The position numbers were made by a program, and so were the translations under genes. From positions 213,288-277,287 of the forward strand of contig JAEUUA010000002.1 of NCBI GenBank assembly GCA_016787755.1: 64,000 nt of DNA. Reading direction: 5' to 3'. This DNA comes from Cyclobacteriaceae bacterium. GTDB taxonomy: Bacteria; Bacteroidota; Bacteroidia; Cytophagales; Cyclobacteriaceae. The notes below the pieces were generated by a model. It was not told the origin of the DNA, did not search any database, and saw only the letters and a list, made by a program, of their open reading frames with translations. Shown here in pieces: positions 24,746 to 32,469 of the stretch. Every line of letters starts with the position of its first letter. Within the stretch, counting starts at the first letter, position 1.

Positions 24746-27144
24746 GTTGGTTGTTGTTTTAATGTTCTTCCTAATAGATTAACGGCTCCTGACGAAAATC
24801 CCACCACGGTAATACTGCTTAGCGGCATTAACACAGCAGCGATTAAAGGCGTGAGATGTCCTGTGACTGCAAACCCAATCGCGATTGCATTGTATAGAAA
24901 TGAGATAGCAAAACTTATTTTTAAGACTTGCGTGGAGGCTTTGGCAAGGTTAATGAATTGATTGAGTTTGCTAATTTTATTTCCTTGTAGAATTCCGTCA
25001 CAAGCAGGGCTGAAAACACTCGTATCATCGGTAACGGCAATGCCTACATCACTTTGTTGCAGTGCGCCCGAATCGTTCAGGCCATCACCAATCATCAGCA
25101 CCTTCTTTCCGCTTTGCTGCAGCTGACGAATAAAGTTCAGTTTATCAAATGGACTTTGATTAAAGTGAAGCTGAACGGAGGAACCAAATAGATTACTCAT
25201 CTTTTCGTGTTCGGCTGCATTGTCACCAGAAATCAGTGCAGTACATTTTTTGCCCAGGTGACTCAGCATTGCTTTTACATCATTACGCACAGATGTAGTA
25301 ATGGAGAAGTATGCTTTAGGGATTGAGTTGATAGAAACGTAAACATAAGAGGCCTCTGGATTATGCATAGGCGTATGCTGCGTAAACCTTGCTGATCCTA
25401 TTTTAACGATGTTGCCATCCACGGTTCCTTGTATTCCTATGCCTGGAAATTCGATGAAATCAGTAGCTGTGGTATTTACTTTAGAACGAATATGATTTGA
25501 AAGAATAGTACTCAATGGGTGCACAGAATAGCCAGAAAGAAGTCTTATATACCCCAACTCTTCATCACTAAGAAATCCTATTAATTGTATCGAAGGTTTC
25601 TGGCCTGTTGTTACGGTTCCGGTCTTATCAAAAACGACTGAATCAACCTGGGCAAGTTTTTCAATAACAGCCGAGTTCTTTACGTAAAAGTTATGTTGGC
25701 CAAAAACGCGTACCATATTACCATAAGTAAATGGCGCAGCAAGTGATAGCGCGCATGGACAAGCGACCATCAGCACAGACGTAACCACCAACCACATGTT
25801 CGATGAATCTTCCCCATACCAATAAATACCGGTGGCTATCGCAATTACTAACACAACCCAGGTAAAAGCTCGCGCTACCTGATCAATAATTTTTTGATAC
25901 CGTTTTTCATCAGGTTTACTAAAAGCATCATGATTCCAAAGACTGGTAAGTTGGCTTTGTGAAGTTTTCTTTTCGACTTCGAGAAGTATTGGTTTACCGA
26001 TTAACTTTCCTCCAGCATAGATGTGATCGCCTACGAAGGCTTTCACTGGCTTTGATTCTCCACTTACAAAACTATAGTCAACATACGCTACCTCACTGAG
26101 CAAAACACAATCTGCTGGAATGATTTCTTCATTTCTAATTCGAATTTTATCTCGGGGTTCTAATTCATAAATGATTACAGGAATCCACCCGTTATCTACT
26201 TGCTTGTGAACCGCTAAAGGAAAGTATGATTTAAAGTCGCGATCGAATGCCAACCCTTGATAAGTTTTGTCTTGAAACCAGCGACCGATTAAAAGAAAGA
26301 AAACCAATCCGGTAAAGGAGTCCATGTAGCCGGGTCCTGTATGGGTTATTATGTCGTAGCTACTCCGCGCAAATAAGGCAATCAATCCAATGGCAATAGG
26401 CACATCAATATTTATCCGGTATTGCCTGAAACTATTAATGGCAGATAAGAAATAATCCCGGGAACTATAGATTAATACGGGTAGAGCTACTCCTAAATTG
26501 AGCCAGGAGAAAATACGCATAAGTGCATGGTCGGCCTGATCAATACCAAGGTATTCGGGAAAGCTAAATAACATTACATTACCAAAGCAAAATCCCGCCA
26601 AGGCCAACTTCCGCAACATAGAAGTATCGGACTTAATGACTTTAGTTTCTTTATTGAGATTTATTTTTGGGGAATATCCAATTTGATGTAAGACAGTCGC
26701 AAGTTTACCCAGACTTATCTGATTTGGCTTAAAGTCAATTCGAACGGTTTTACTTGCAAAGTTGACTTCAGACTTCAAAACTCCTGGGCATAATCGTTGT
26801 AAATTTTCCAATAGCCAAATACATGAAACGCAATGGATGGCAGGAATATAAAATTGGATCCGCGTAAAATCGGCAGAGTCATATTCTACTAGTTCTTTTC
26901 GCATCTCTTCTTTGTCGAGATAGGCATAGGTATCATTACTAGCTTCGTTTATTTTTATGCCTGGTGCAGTATCTAACTCGTAGTATTCACACAATTCATT
27001 ATCGGATAATATTTCATAAACTGTTTTGCAACCCAAGCAACAGAATGGTTTATCATTCCTCCACACCGTGTCAACGCAAGGTTGGTTGCAATGGCAACAG
27101 ACTGAATTGATTTCAGTGTCCGGATCGAGTATTTCTCTTTGCAT
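24742..27144 (-). CDS. ccoI: Copper-transporting P1B-type ATPase CcoI/FixI
   Basis: The 800-residue protein has an N-terminal cysteine-rich metal-binding domain (CCHCNQPC, FCCLGCKTVYEIL), an HMA domain with CVSC (in PAIHCVSCIWLLENL), eight membrane helices with the ion-site CPC (462-464), the phosphorylation site D506-KTGT and the hinge MIGDGLNDSGAL. This is the FixI/CcoI layout, which supplies copper to cbb3 oxidase. It starts 10 bases after the UspA gene stop and overlaps the CoA-transferase gene by ATGA. Confidence 0.95.
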   Translation of the reverse strand: MQREILDPDTEINSVCCHCNQPCVDTVWRNDKPFCCLGCKTVYEILSDNELCEYYELDTAPGIKINEASNDTYAYLDKEEMRKELVEYDSADFTRIQFYIPAIHCVSCIWLLENLQRLCPGVLKSEVNFASKTVRIDFKPNQISLGKLATVLHQIGYSPKINLNKETKVIKSDTSMLRKLALAGFCFGNVMLFSFPEYLGIDQADHALMRIFSWLNLGVALPVLIYSSRDYFLSAINSFRQYRINIDVPIAIGLIALFARSSYDIITHTGPGYMDSFTGLVFFLLIGRWFQDKTYQGLAFDRDFKSYFPLAVHKQVDNGWIPVIIYELEPRDKIRIRNEEIIPADCVLLSEVAYVDYSFVSGESKPVKAFVGDHIYAGGKLIGKPILLEVEKKTSQSQLTSLWNHDAFSKPDEKRYQKIIDQVARAFTWVVLVIAIATGIYWYGEDSSNMWLVVTSVLMVACPCALSLAAPFTYGNMVRVFGQHNFYVKNSAVIEKLAQVDSVVFDKTGTVTTGQKPSIQLIGFLSDEELGYIRLLSGYSVHPLSTILSNHIRSKVNTTATDFIEFPGIGIQGTVDGNIVKIGSARFTQHTPMHNPEASYVYVSINSIPKAYFSITTSVRNDVKAMLSHLGKKCTALISGDNAAEHEKMSNLFGSSVQLHFNQSPFDKLNFIRQLQQSGKKVLMIGDGLNDSGALQQSDVGIAVTDDTSVFSPACDGILQGNKISKLNQFINLAKASTQVLKISFAISFLYNAIAIGFAVTGHLTPLIAAVLMPLSSITVVGFSSGAVNLLGRTLKQQPT

Positions 27145-27154
27145 GTTTGTGAAC

Positions 27155-27994
27155 TTACTCTTTGTCTAAATGATACGTCCAAACAGGGGAGTTTGTATGG
27201 TTCACAACATCTTCGGCCAAACTACCATTCATGATATGGTTCAATCCTTTTCTGCCATGGGTGGCCATGGCAATCAAGTCTCCATTAATGTGGTTGTTAA
27301 AAGCAAGAATACCTTCTTCCTGGCTAAGGTGATTGAATATATGTAATGAATAGTTTTTGAGCATAAAGCGTTTCGCGAACGCATTTAACCGCTTGTTTGT
27401 GATGATATCGTTAGTGAATCCTGTAATGGTATTAATCCACACTACATTAAGGTGTGCCTGAAAAAAGTTCTGCATTGCCTTCACTTTCATGACTAAATCT
27501 TCCTGGCCTTCTGTCTCAAGCGAGTTCGGAAACACAATGTTTTTAATCGTGGTTTTAGGATAATTTTTCACTACGATAACAGGTATGGGGGAAAAGCGCA
27601 CTATCTTCTCTGCATTTGAACCGATGATTATTTCGCGCAATCCGGTAGCTCCATGCGAGCCAAGCATGACAAGATCGAAGAGTTGTTTTTCAATTACGTC
27701 AAGTATGCTTGTGAACATTGAGCCAAATAGAGTTTCAGATGTTATTTCAACACCTGCTATCGCATGCTTATCCATGAGCTTTTTGAACTGCTTCTCAGAC
27801 TTTTCCTTAAGTTCTTTTAAAAAATCAGCTTCAAAATTTAGGCCGGGCATAAGCATGGTATCGCTGAGTACCGGTAGCTCGATAACATACACGAGGTGGA
27901 TACTGCCTTGAGATTGTTTAGCTACTTCTAAAGCAAATTTGAATGCCTGGATAGCAGGCTTAGAAAAATCGCAGGGAACCAATATTTTTTTCAT
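27155..27994 (-). CDS. Tandem universal stress protein (UspA family)
   Basis: The 279-residue protein has two Usp domains. The first (1-148) has MKKILVPCDFSKPAIQAFKF and the ATP-binding motif VMLGSHGATGLREIIIGSNA with VRFSPIPVIVVK. The second (about 150-279) ends LIAMATHGRKGLNHIMNGSLAEDVVNH. Both domains carry G-x2-G-x9-G-S/N motifs. It is the first gene of the cbb3 run, 10 bases before ccoI, and carries the operon's promoter and FNR-like box. A role in low-oxygen or energy stress is likely. Confidence 0.92.
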   Translation of the reverse strand: MKKILVPCDFSKPAIQAFKFALEVAKQSQGSIHLVYVIELPVLSDTMLMPGLNFEADFLKELKEKSEKQFKKLMDKHAIAGVEITSETLFGSMFTSILDVIEKQLFDLVMLGSHGATGLREIIIGSNAEKIVRFSPIPVIVVKNYPKTTIKNIVFPNSLETEGQEDLVMKVKAMQNFFQAHLNVVWINTITGFTNDIITNKRLNAFAKRFMLKNYSLHIFNHLSQEEGILAFNNHINGDLIAMATHGRKGLNHIMNGSLAEDVVNHTNSPVWTYHLDKE

Positions 27995-28010
27995 GGTAAT
28001 GCTTTTTTAT

Positions 28011-28018
28011 CAAAAGTA
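28011..28018 (-). promoter_or_regulatory. Bacteroidota -7 promoter box for the cbb3 operon
   Basis: On the minus strand TACTTTTG matches TAnnTTTG, 17-24 bases before the UspA start. The expected transcript start is near 28007. No good -33 TTTG is seen; the FNR-like dyad occupies that region, as expected for an activator-dependent promoter. Confidence 0.5.
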
Positions 28019-28040
28019 TTGGTCTCTTACCAAGATGCAT

Positions 28041-28054
28041 TTGACGCTGGTCAA
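28041..28054. promoter_or_regulatory. FNR/FixK-like operator upstream of the cbb3 operon
   Basis: TTGACGCTGGTCAA is a perfect dyad TTGAC-N4-GTCAA and fits the FixK/FNR pattern TTGA-N6-TCAA. Its centre is about 40 bases upstream of the start predicted from the -7 box, the class II activator position. The receiver-CRP fusion encoded at 16090 is the obvious candidate ligand, but another FNR protein elsewhere could also bind. Confidence 0.6.
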
Positions 28055-28215
28055 TGAAAAGAATGACTTATATCAGGATTGCATTAATGTTGGTACAATA
28101 GGAACATTTGAGATTATAACCATGTCCTATAATTAATCTTTAGCCGAAGCTGTTAGTTGCGTGATCGCGCAATACGAGTGAAATTCAGGAGATGATATTA
28201 ACTTATGGAATACCT

Positions 28216-28253
28216 CAAAAACAAAAATGCTCTCCGAATAAATCGGAGAGCAT
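28216..28253 (-). terminator. Rho-independent terminator after the RRM gene
   Basis: The perfect 11-base stem ATGCTCTCCGA/TCGGAGAGCAT has a 5-base loop. On the minus strand it is followed by TTTTGTTTTTG. It lies 24 bases after the stop of the RRM gene. Confidence 0.9.
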
Positions 28254-28276
28254 TATAATTTCTTATTTCAAACTGA

Positions 28277-28603
28277 TTAATAATCTTTGTTGAAATCACC
28301 TCTACGGAAGCCACCACCGCCACCGCGATTGCCACCTCGGCTACCACCGCCACTACCTTCTTCGCGAGGACGGGCTTCATTAACCACAAGGTTTTTTCCC
28401 AAAAAGTCGAATCCGTTTAATTCATTGATAGCATTACGGCCGGCAGTGTCATCGGCCATTTCAATAAATCCAAAGCCACGGCTGCGTTGCGTTACTTTGT
28501 CCATGATGATCTTTGCAGTAGTAACTTCACCGTGCTCGGCAAATAACTGCTTCAATTGTTCCTCAGTTGCTTTCCAGGGAATGTTGGCTACATAAATGTT
28601 CAT
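28277..28603 (-). CDS. RRM-domain RNA-binding protein with Gly/Arg-rich tail
   Basis: The 108-residue protein is one RRM fold (1-80) with RNP2 IYVANI and RNP1 RGFGFIEM, followed by a glycine/arginine-rich tail with GGGSRGGNRGGGGGF. This is the usual small bacterial RRM protein of Bacteroidota and cyanobacteria, often cold-induced and acting as an RNA chaperone. A TAnnTTTG promoter upstream implies a 5' leader of about 100 bases. It is monocistronic, with a strong terminator. Confidence 0.95.
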   Translation of the reverse strand: MNIYVANIPWKATEEQLKQLFAEHGEVTTAKIIMDKVTQRSRGFGFIEMADDTAGRNAINELNGFDFLGKNLVVNEARPREEGSGGGSRGGNRGGGGGFRRGDFNKDY

Positions 28604-28712
28604 TTTCTTTTTTGAAATTAAGTGATAAATGTTCTTGTTAGCTCAATAAAACCTGCCGATAAGATCACGATTAGTGGGGTACTCTCTGGAGGGAATTATT
28701 TTATTAACTAAC

Positions 28713-28745
28713 CAAAGGTAATAGTTTTTTTTAATTATCCTCAAA
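28713..28745 (-). promoter_or_regulatory. TAnnTTTG promoter for the RRM gene
   Basis: The minus strand has TACCTTTG (28713-28720) with TTTG (28742-28745) 21 bases upstream, close to the Bacteroidota -33/-7 arrangement. The start would be near 28707, leaving a leader of about 100 bases before the RRM gene. Confidence 0.5.
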
Positions 28746-28858
28746 AACAGGTCAAATTTAGGCATTTATTAAAAATTCCCGCAATTAAGGATTAATTGGA
28801 CTTTATTCAGATGGGAAGGTAATTTTCATAGTGGGTAGCGTACTAAAGGAGGTTAGAC

Positions 28859-29335
28859 TCATTCCTGATAGCCATGTTCCGGTTTAAACTTTTCAAGACT
28901 TTTCAGGGCGTTCTGATTAACCTTATTTCTCAAAAAAGGAGACCAACCCAACAGCATTCCGGGCAAACCGAGCGCCATGCGACTCCAGCGCCACAGGTTA
29001 AATTGGTCCTTATGATCTAAGATCAATCCATCTTTAAAAGTAAAATTCGCTTTAATCACGTTATCAACCTTACGCCCTGTTTTCGAAAAGGTGTAGGAGG
29101 CTTGCCAGTCGCAACTACCCTGGGTTTCATTCGCCTTTACATTTGAAAAAGTTAACTTAAAATCTTTCGCATTGAGACACAACATGTGCCACATTGCCTG
29201 CACATCTGAACCTTTCAGTTGTCTGAAAGCGGGGTCGTAGAAAGTTATTTCCCTGTGATAGCAACTTTGCATGGTCAGCCAATCGCGCTGTTGAAAAGCT
29301 GTATAGAACTTGGTGATTAGTTCGGTGTAATTCAT
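28859..29335 (-). CDS. SnoaL-like/NTF2-fold protein
   Basis: The 158-residue protein begins NYTELITKFYTAFQQRDW and has YHREITFYDPAFRQLKGSDV, the hallmark of SnoaL-like polyketide-cyclase-fold proteins. A curved sheet with CDWQASYTFSKTGRKV and a hydrophobic C-terminal extension follow. No catalytic residues can be assigned; the fold serves as an enzyme or a small-ligand binder. It is a stand-alone gene, divergent from the GGT-like gene. Confidence 0.82.
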   Translation of the reverse strand: MNYTELITKFYTAFQQRDWLTMQSCYHREITFYDPAFRQLKGSDVQAMWHMLCLNAKDFKLTFSNVKANETQGSCDWQASYTFSKTGRKVDNVIKANFTFKDGLILDHKDQFNLWRWSRMALGLPGMLLGWSPFLRNKVNQNALKSLEKFKPEHGYQE

Positions 29336-29475
29336 TGCGTGTTTTAATTAGTTGCCTTACTTTACCCGTAAAGAATCCGTTTATGTAACCATGTTTCCAT
29401 AAGGCAGCAAAGTTTTCCCCATTCTTTATTTTCAGGTATCTTAGTTCTCTATTTTATGAAGCTAATCGAAATCAA

Positions 29476-31344
29476 ATGAAAATAAAACAGCTTATCCTCG
29501 GAGTAATAGTAGCAGGCATCAGTTTTCTGGCTACAGGTCAATCGTTTAATAACTTTCCGGTCGCCACCCAAAAACCTCCGTTGCATGGCAAACATTGGAT
29601 GGCCATTACGGGTAAGCCACTCGCTGCTACAGCGGGGGCGATGATCTTTACAAAAGGCGGCAATGCCATTGATGCATCCTGTGCCATGCTCGCGGCCACT
29701 TGTACTATGTGGGATGTACTCAGTTGGGGTGGCGAAACACAGGCGTTAATTTACAATCCGAAAACAAAAAAGGTAATTGCTATCAATGCATTGGGTGTGG
29801 CCCCCACAGGGGCTACTGCCGATTTCTTTAAAGGCAAAGGCATGAACTATCCTCCTGAGTTTGGCCCACTGGCTGCGGTAACTCCCGGCACACCGGGCGG
29901 CCTTATGACCATGTTAGCTGAGTATGGTACCATGAGTTTAAAAGAAGTATTAGCGCCCGCGATGCAATTGGCTTCGGGCTATCCCATTGAAGCACAAACT
30001 GCTAACGCGATTGAGCGTGGTAAAGACCGGATTAAAGAATGGCCTTATTCTAAAAAAGTTTTTTTACCACACTTGGGCGAAAAACGTGAAGCCCCAGATG
30101 CGGGCGAGATTTTTGTTCAAAAAGATTTATTGACAACGCTTCAGAAATTGGTGGATACCGAACAACAAGCATTGAAAAAAGGCAAAAGTAGGAAGGATGC
30201 AATATATGCAGCGTACGATCGCTTTTATAAAGGCGATATCGCAAAAGAAATTGCCCGGGGCACACAGGAACAAGGTGGATTAATCACGGAACAAGATCTT
30301 GCCAATTGGAAGGTTAAGATTGAAGAACCCACGATGACGACCTATCGTGGCATTGATGTGTACAAATTGCAACAATGGACGCAAGGTCCAGCGATGCTTC
30401 AAACCTTAAACATTCTTGAAAATTTTGATTTGAAAAGTATGGGATATAATTCAACCAAATACATACACACTGTGTATCAGGCAATGAATCTTGCTTTTGC
30501 GGATCGTGACTTTTATTATGGCGACCCGGCTTTCGGTACACCGGCACCTATGAATGGTTTGCTCTCAAAAGAATACGCTAGAGAGCGTATGAAGTTGATC
30601 AGCCCTGAAAAGAATGATCCTAAGATTGGCCCAGGTGACCCTTATCCGTTTGAAGGAAAGAAAAACCCACATCTGAATATCTTACAAAAGTGGGGCAACA
30701 GTCAGTCGGCAATACAAAGAAATACCCTGCACCCCGATCAAAAGTTTTTAGAAGAATTTACGGCAGGGACAACGTCAGTGGAAGCCACCGATGAAGAAGG
30801 TTGGGTAGTGTCTATCACGCCAAGTGGCGGTTGGGTTCCAGCGTGTATTGCCGGAAATACAGGAGTAGGATTGAGCCAGCGTATGCAATCCTTTGTGCTC
30901 GATGCTAATGAAAATCCTTTTAATGTAGTAGAGCCCGGTAAACGTCCTCGCGTTACGCTTACGCCAAGTATGGCTTTGAAAGACGGGAAACCATTTCTCT
31001 CTTTTGCTAAACAGGCGGGTGATGAGCAAGATCAATTGTTACTTCAGTTTTTCCTTAACATGGTTGAATTTAATATGACCGTTCAAGAGGCTTGTGAAGC
31101 ACCTAGTTTCAAAACACTACAAATGTTTTCCAGTTTTGGTGCGCATGAAAAAAGTGCTGGTGGATTAATCTTAAATGATCAAATGCCCCCATGGACGCGC
31201 AAAGAGCTATCAAGAATGGGCTATCATTTAAATTATCAGGAGCGGACCAGCGGGCCCATTAATGCAATCTTCTTTGATTGGCAACATGGAAGTTTCTGGG
31301 GCGGCTCCAGCAACCATGGTGAAGATTATGGGATTGGATGGTGA
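29476..31344 (+). CDS. Gamma-glutamyltransferase family N-terminal-nucleophile hydrolase
   Basis: The 622-residue protein has a signal peptide (MKIKQLILGVIVAGISFLAT, cut near ATGQ). A GGT large subunit follows with AMIFTKGGNAIDASCAMLAA and AALTP-type AAVTPGTPGGLMTMLAEYG. The self-cleavage site is written GTTSVEATDEEGW, predicting nucleophile Thr432; the usual TTH is TTS here. The small subunit has PRVTLTPSMALKDGKPFLSF. It is periplasmic. The unusual TTS and the diverged C-terminal end (WGGSSNHGEDYGIGW) suggest a substrate other than glutathione. It faces the GIN-domain gene across a repeat-bounded spacer. Confidence 0.88.
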   Translation: MKIKQLILGVIVAGISFLATGQSFNNFPVATQKPPLHGKHWMAITGKPLAATAGAMIFTKGGNAIDASCAMLAATCTMWDVLSWGGETQALIYNPKTKKVIAINALGVAPTGATADFFKGKGMNYPPEFGPLAAVTPGTPGGLMTMLAEYGTMSLKEVLAPAMQLASGYPIEAQTANAIERGKDRIKEWPYSKKVFLPHLGEKREAPDAGEIFVQKDLLTTLQKLVDTEQQALKKGKSRKDAIYAAYDRFYKGDIAKEIARGTQEQGGLITEQDLANWKVKIEEPTMTTYRGIDVYKLQQWTQGPAMLQTLNILENFDLKSMGYNSTKYIHTVYQAMNLAFADRDFYYGDPAFGTPAPMNGLLSKEYARERMKLISPEKNDPKIGPGDPYPFEGKKNPHLNILQKWGNSQSAIQRNTLHPDQKFLEEFTAGTTSVEATDEEGWVVSITPSGGWVPACIAGNTGVGLSQRMQSFVLDANENPFNVVEPGKRPRVTLTPSMALKDGKPFLSFAKQAGDEQDQLLLQFFLNMVEFNMTVQEACEAPSFKTLQMFSSFGAHEKSAGGLILNDQMPPWTRKELSRMGYHLNYQERTSGPINAIFFDWQHGSFWGGSSNHGEDYGIGW

Positions 31345-31348
31345 TTTT

Positions 31349-31483
31349 AAAAGTAGGCAGTTAGCACTGATGCAGTGGGCAGGAGTAACTTACTGCATAC
31401 TTAACCCTGAGAGGTATTGAACCAAAGGAATTTACAGATACTTAGGACAGGATTGAATGCCCTACTGAAAACTGCCTACTTTT
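31349..31483. repeat. 135-bp element with perfect 14-bp inverted ends
   Basis: AAAAGTAGGCAGTT (31349-31362) and its exact complement AACTGCCTACTTTT (31470-31483) bound a noncoding insert between two convergent genes. Near the right end ACT recurs every seven bases (31464, 31471, 31478, 31485). I see no target-site duplication. It may be a MITE-like element or a long bidirectional terminator. Confidence 0.55.
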
Positions 31484-31489
31484 TACTTC

Positions 31490-32236
31490 TTAGTACGCTC
31501 TATCCACCGACCCTGATCCATATACTTTCTTATTAAGGGTTTTTGTATTGCCCTTGTGTTTGATCGATCCGCTCCCTAATACAACTGCATCCAGACTGGC
31601 CGTGGCAGTAATTTCGCACGTGCCTGAGCCGCTTATCTTTACTTTGGCACTTTCCAATTCGCAGGAAAAGGCATTCATGCTGCCGCTTCCGCTCATTACA
31701 ATATCATTGGTTGTGGCGTAACCTTTTAAGGTAACATTACCCGAGCCACTTATTTCAGTTTTCAGATTGTTGCCTTTTAGGTCTAAGTCAATCCCTCCAT
31801 TCCCGGAAACGGAAAGACTCATATAATCTGAAGCAATTGAGTTTTCGGAAATGATTTTACCGCCACCATTTACCTGGAGCTCGTTTATGTTCTTAACACT
31901 TACCATCAGTTTCATGGTAGGTTTAAGTTTGATGTCATCTATTTTTGCCCAAATACTTTTATTAGGAGTTTCTGGCTTCCGTTCAACATTCACCATCAAC
32001 ACACCATTTTCAACTTTCACGGAAGTAAGTTCCCAGATTTCTGTGAGGGCCTCAACAGTAACCTCCTGCTTGTTGGTTTGCTTTACATACACTGTGTAGT
32101 TGGAGTTCACATAAATGCTTTTGAACTCCGGAAGTTCAAGAGTTTTCTTGGTGGTCTGCGCAAATGTGAAGGATGCTATGGAAAGAAGGAATAACGAAAC
32201 GAGGATGATCGCGAAGATGTAGTTGATTTTTCTCAT
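31490..32236 (-). CDS. Head-GIN-domain (DUF2807) secreted protein
   Basis: The 248-residue protein has a signal peptide (INYIFAIILVSLFLLSIASF, cut near FAQ). A right-handed beta-helix-like GIN domain follows: LPEFKSIYVNSNYTVYVKQT at the front, then repeated glycine-serine turns (VSGNGGIDL, ISGSGNVTLKG, MSGSGSMNAF, ISGSGTCEIT, VLGSGSIKHKG, VYGSGSVD). Such proteins are exported and probably adhesive or envelope-associated; the function is not known. It faces the GGT-like gene. Confidence 0.92.
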   Translation of the reverse strand: MRKINYIFAIILVSLFLLSIASFTFAQTTKKTLELPEFKSIYVNSNYTVYVKQTNKQEVTVEALTEIWELTSVKVENGVLMVNVERKPETPNKSIWAKIDDIKLKPTMKLMVSVKNINELQVNGGGKIISENSIASDYMSLSVSGNGGIDLDLKGNNLKTEISGSGNVTLKGYATTNDIVMSGSGSMNAFSCELESAKVKISGSGTCEITATASLDAVVLGSGSIKHKGNTKTLNKKVYGSGSVDRAY

Positions 32237-32267
32237 GAGCTAATTTATTAGGAAACCAATCTGCAAA

Positions 32268-32288
32268 GCTTTATCCACATGATAAAGC
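32268..32288. repeat. Perfect hairpin GCTTTATC-N5-GATAAAGC
   Basis: The 8-base perfect stem lies 32 bases upstream of the GIN-domain gene and 70 bases past the small membrane gene. It lacks a T run, so it is more likely an mRNA hairpin or operator than an intrinsic terminator. Confidence 0.4.
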
Positions 32289-32357
32289 CCTGTTTCGATA
32301 AAGGTACGGTCTTAACGGTAAAAAGACTAAACCAGAGTTAAGCATAATCTTTCAATG

Positions 32358-32459
32358 TTATTTTTTCTTGAAAATATAACGAAATACAAATACGAATATG
32401 GCCAATCCTACACAAATGAAGAAGAATACAGCCGGGGTGATCAGTTTTGTAGCATGCAT
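32358..32459 (-). CDS. 33-residue single-helix membrane peptide
   Basis: The short frame MHATKLITPAVFFFICVGLA continues to FRYIFKKK: one hydrophobic helix with a basic end, the pattern of true small membrane proteins. It starts 10 bases after the stop of the HHH/barrel gene and is likely in that operon. The frame is open further upstream, but that part overlaps the HHH gene and looks like shadow. No family is recognised. Confidence 0.45.
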   Translation of the reverse strand: MHATKLITPAVFFFICVGLAIFVFVFRYIFKKK

Positions 32460-32469
32460 GTTTTTGTAG

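Noticed and set aside
28287..28595. Plus-strand frame of 102 codons rich in proline and arginine
   Set aside because: It is antisense to the RRM gene, arising from its Gly/Arg codons.
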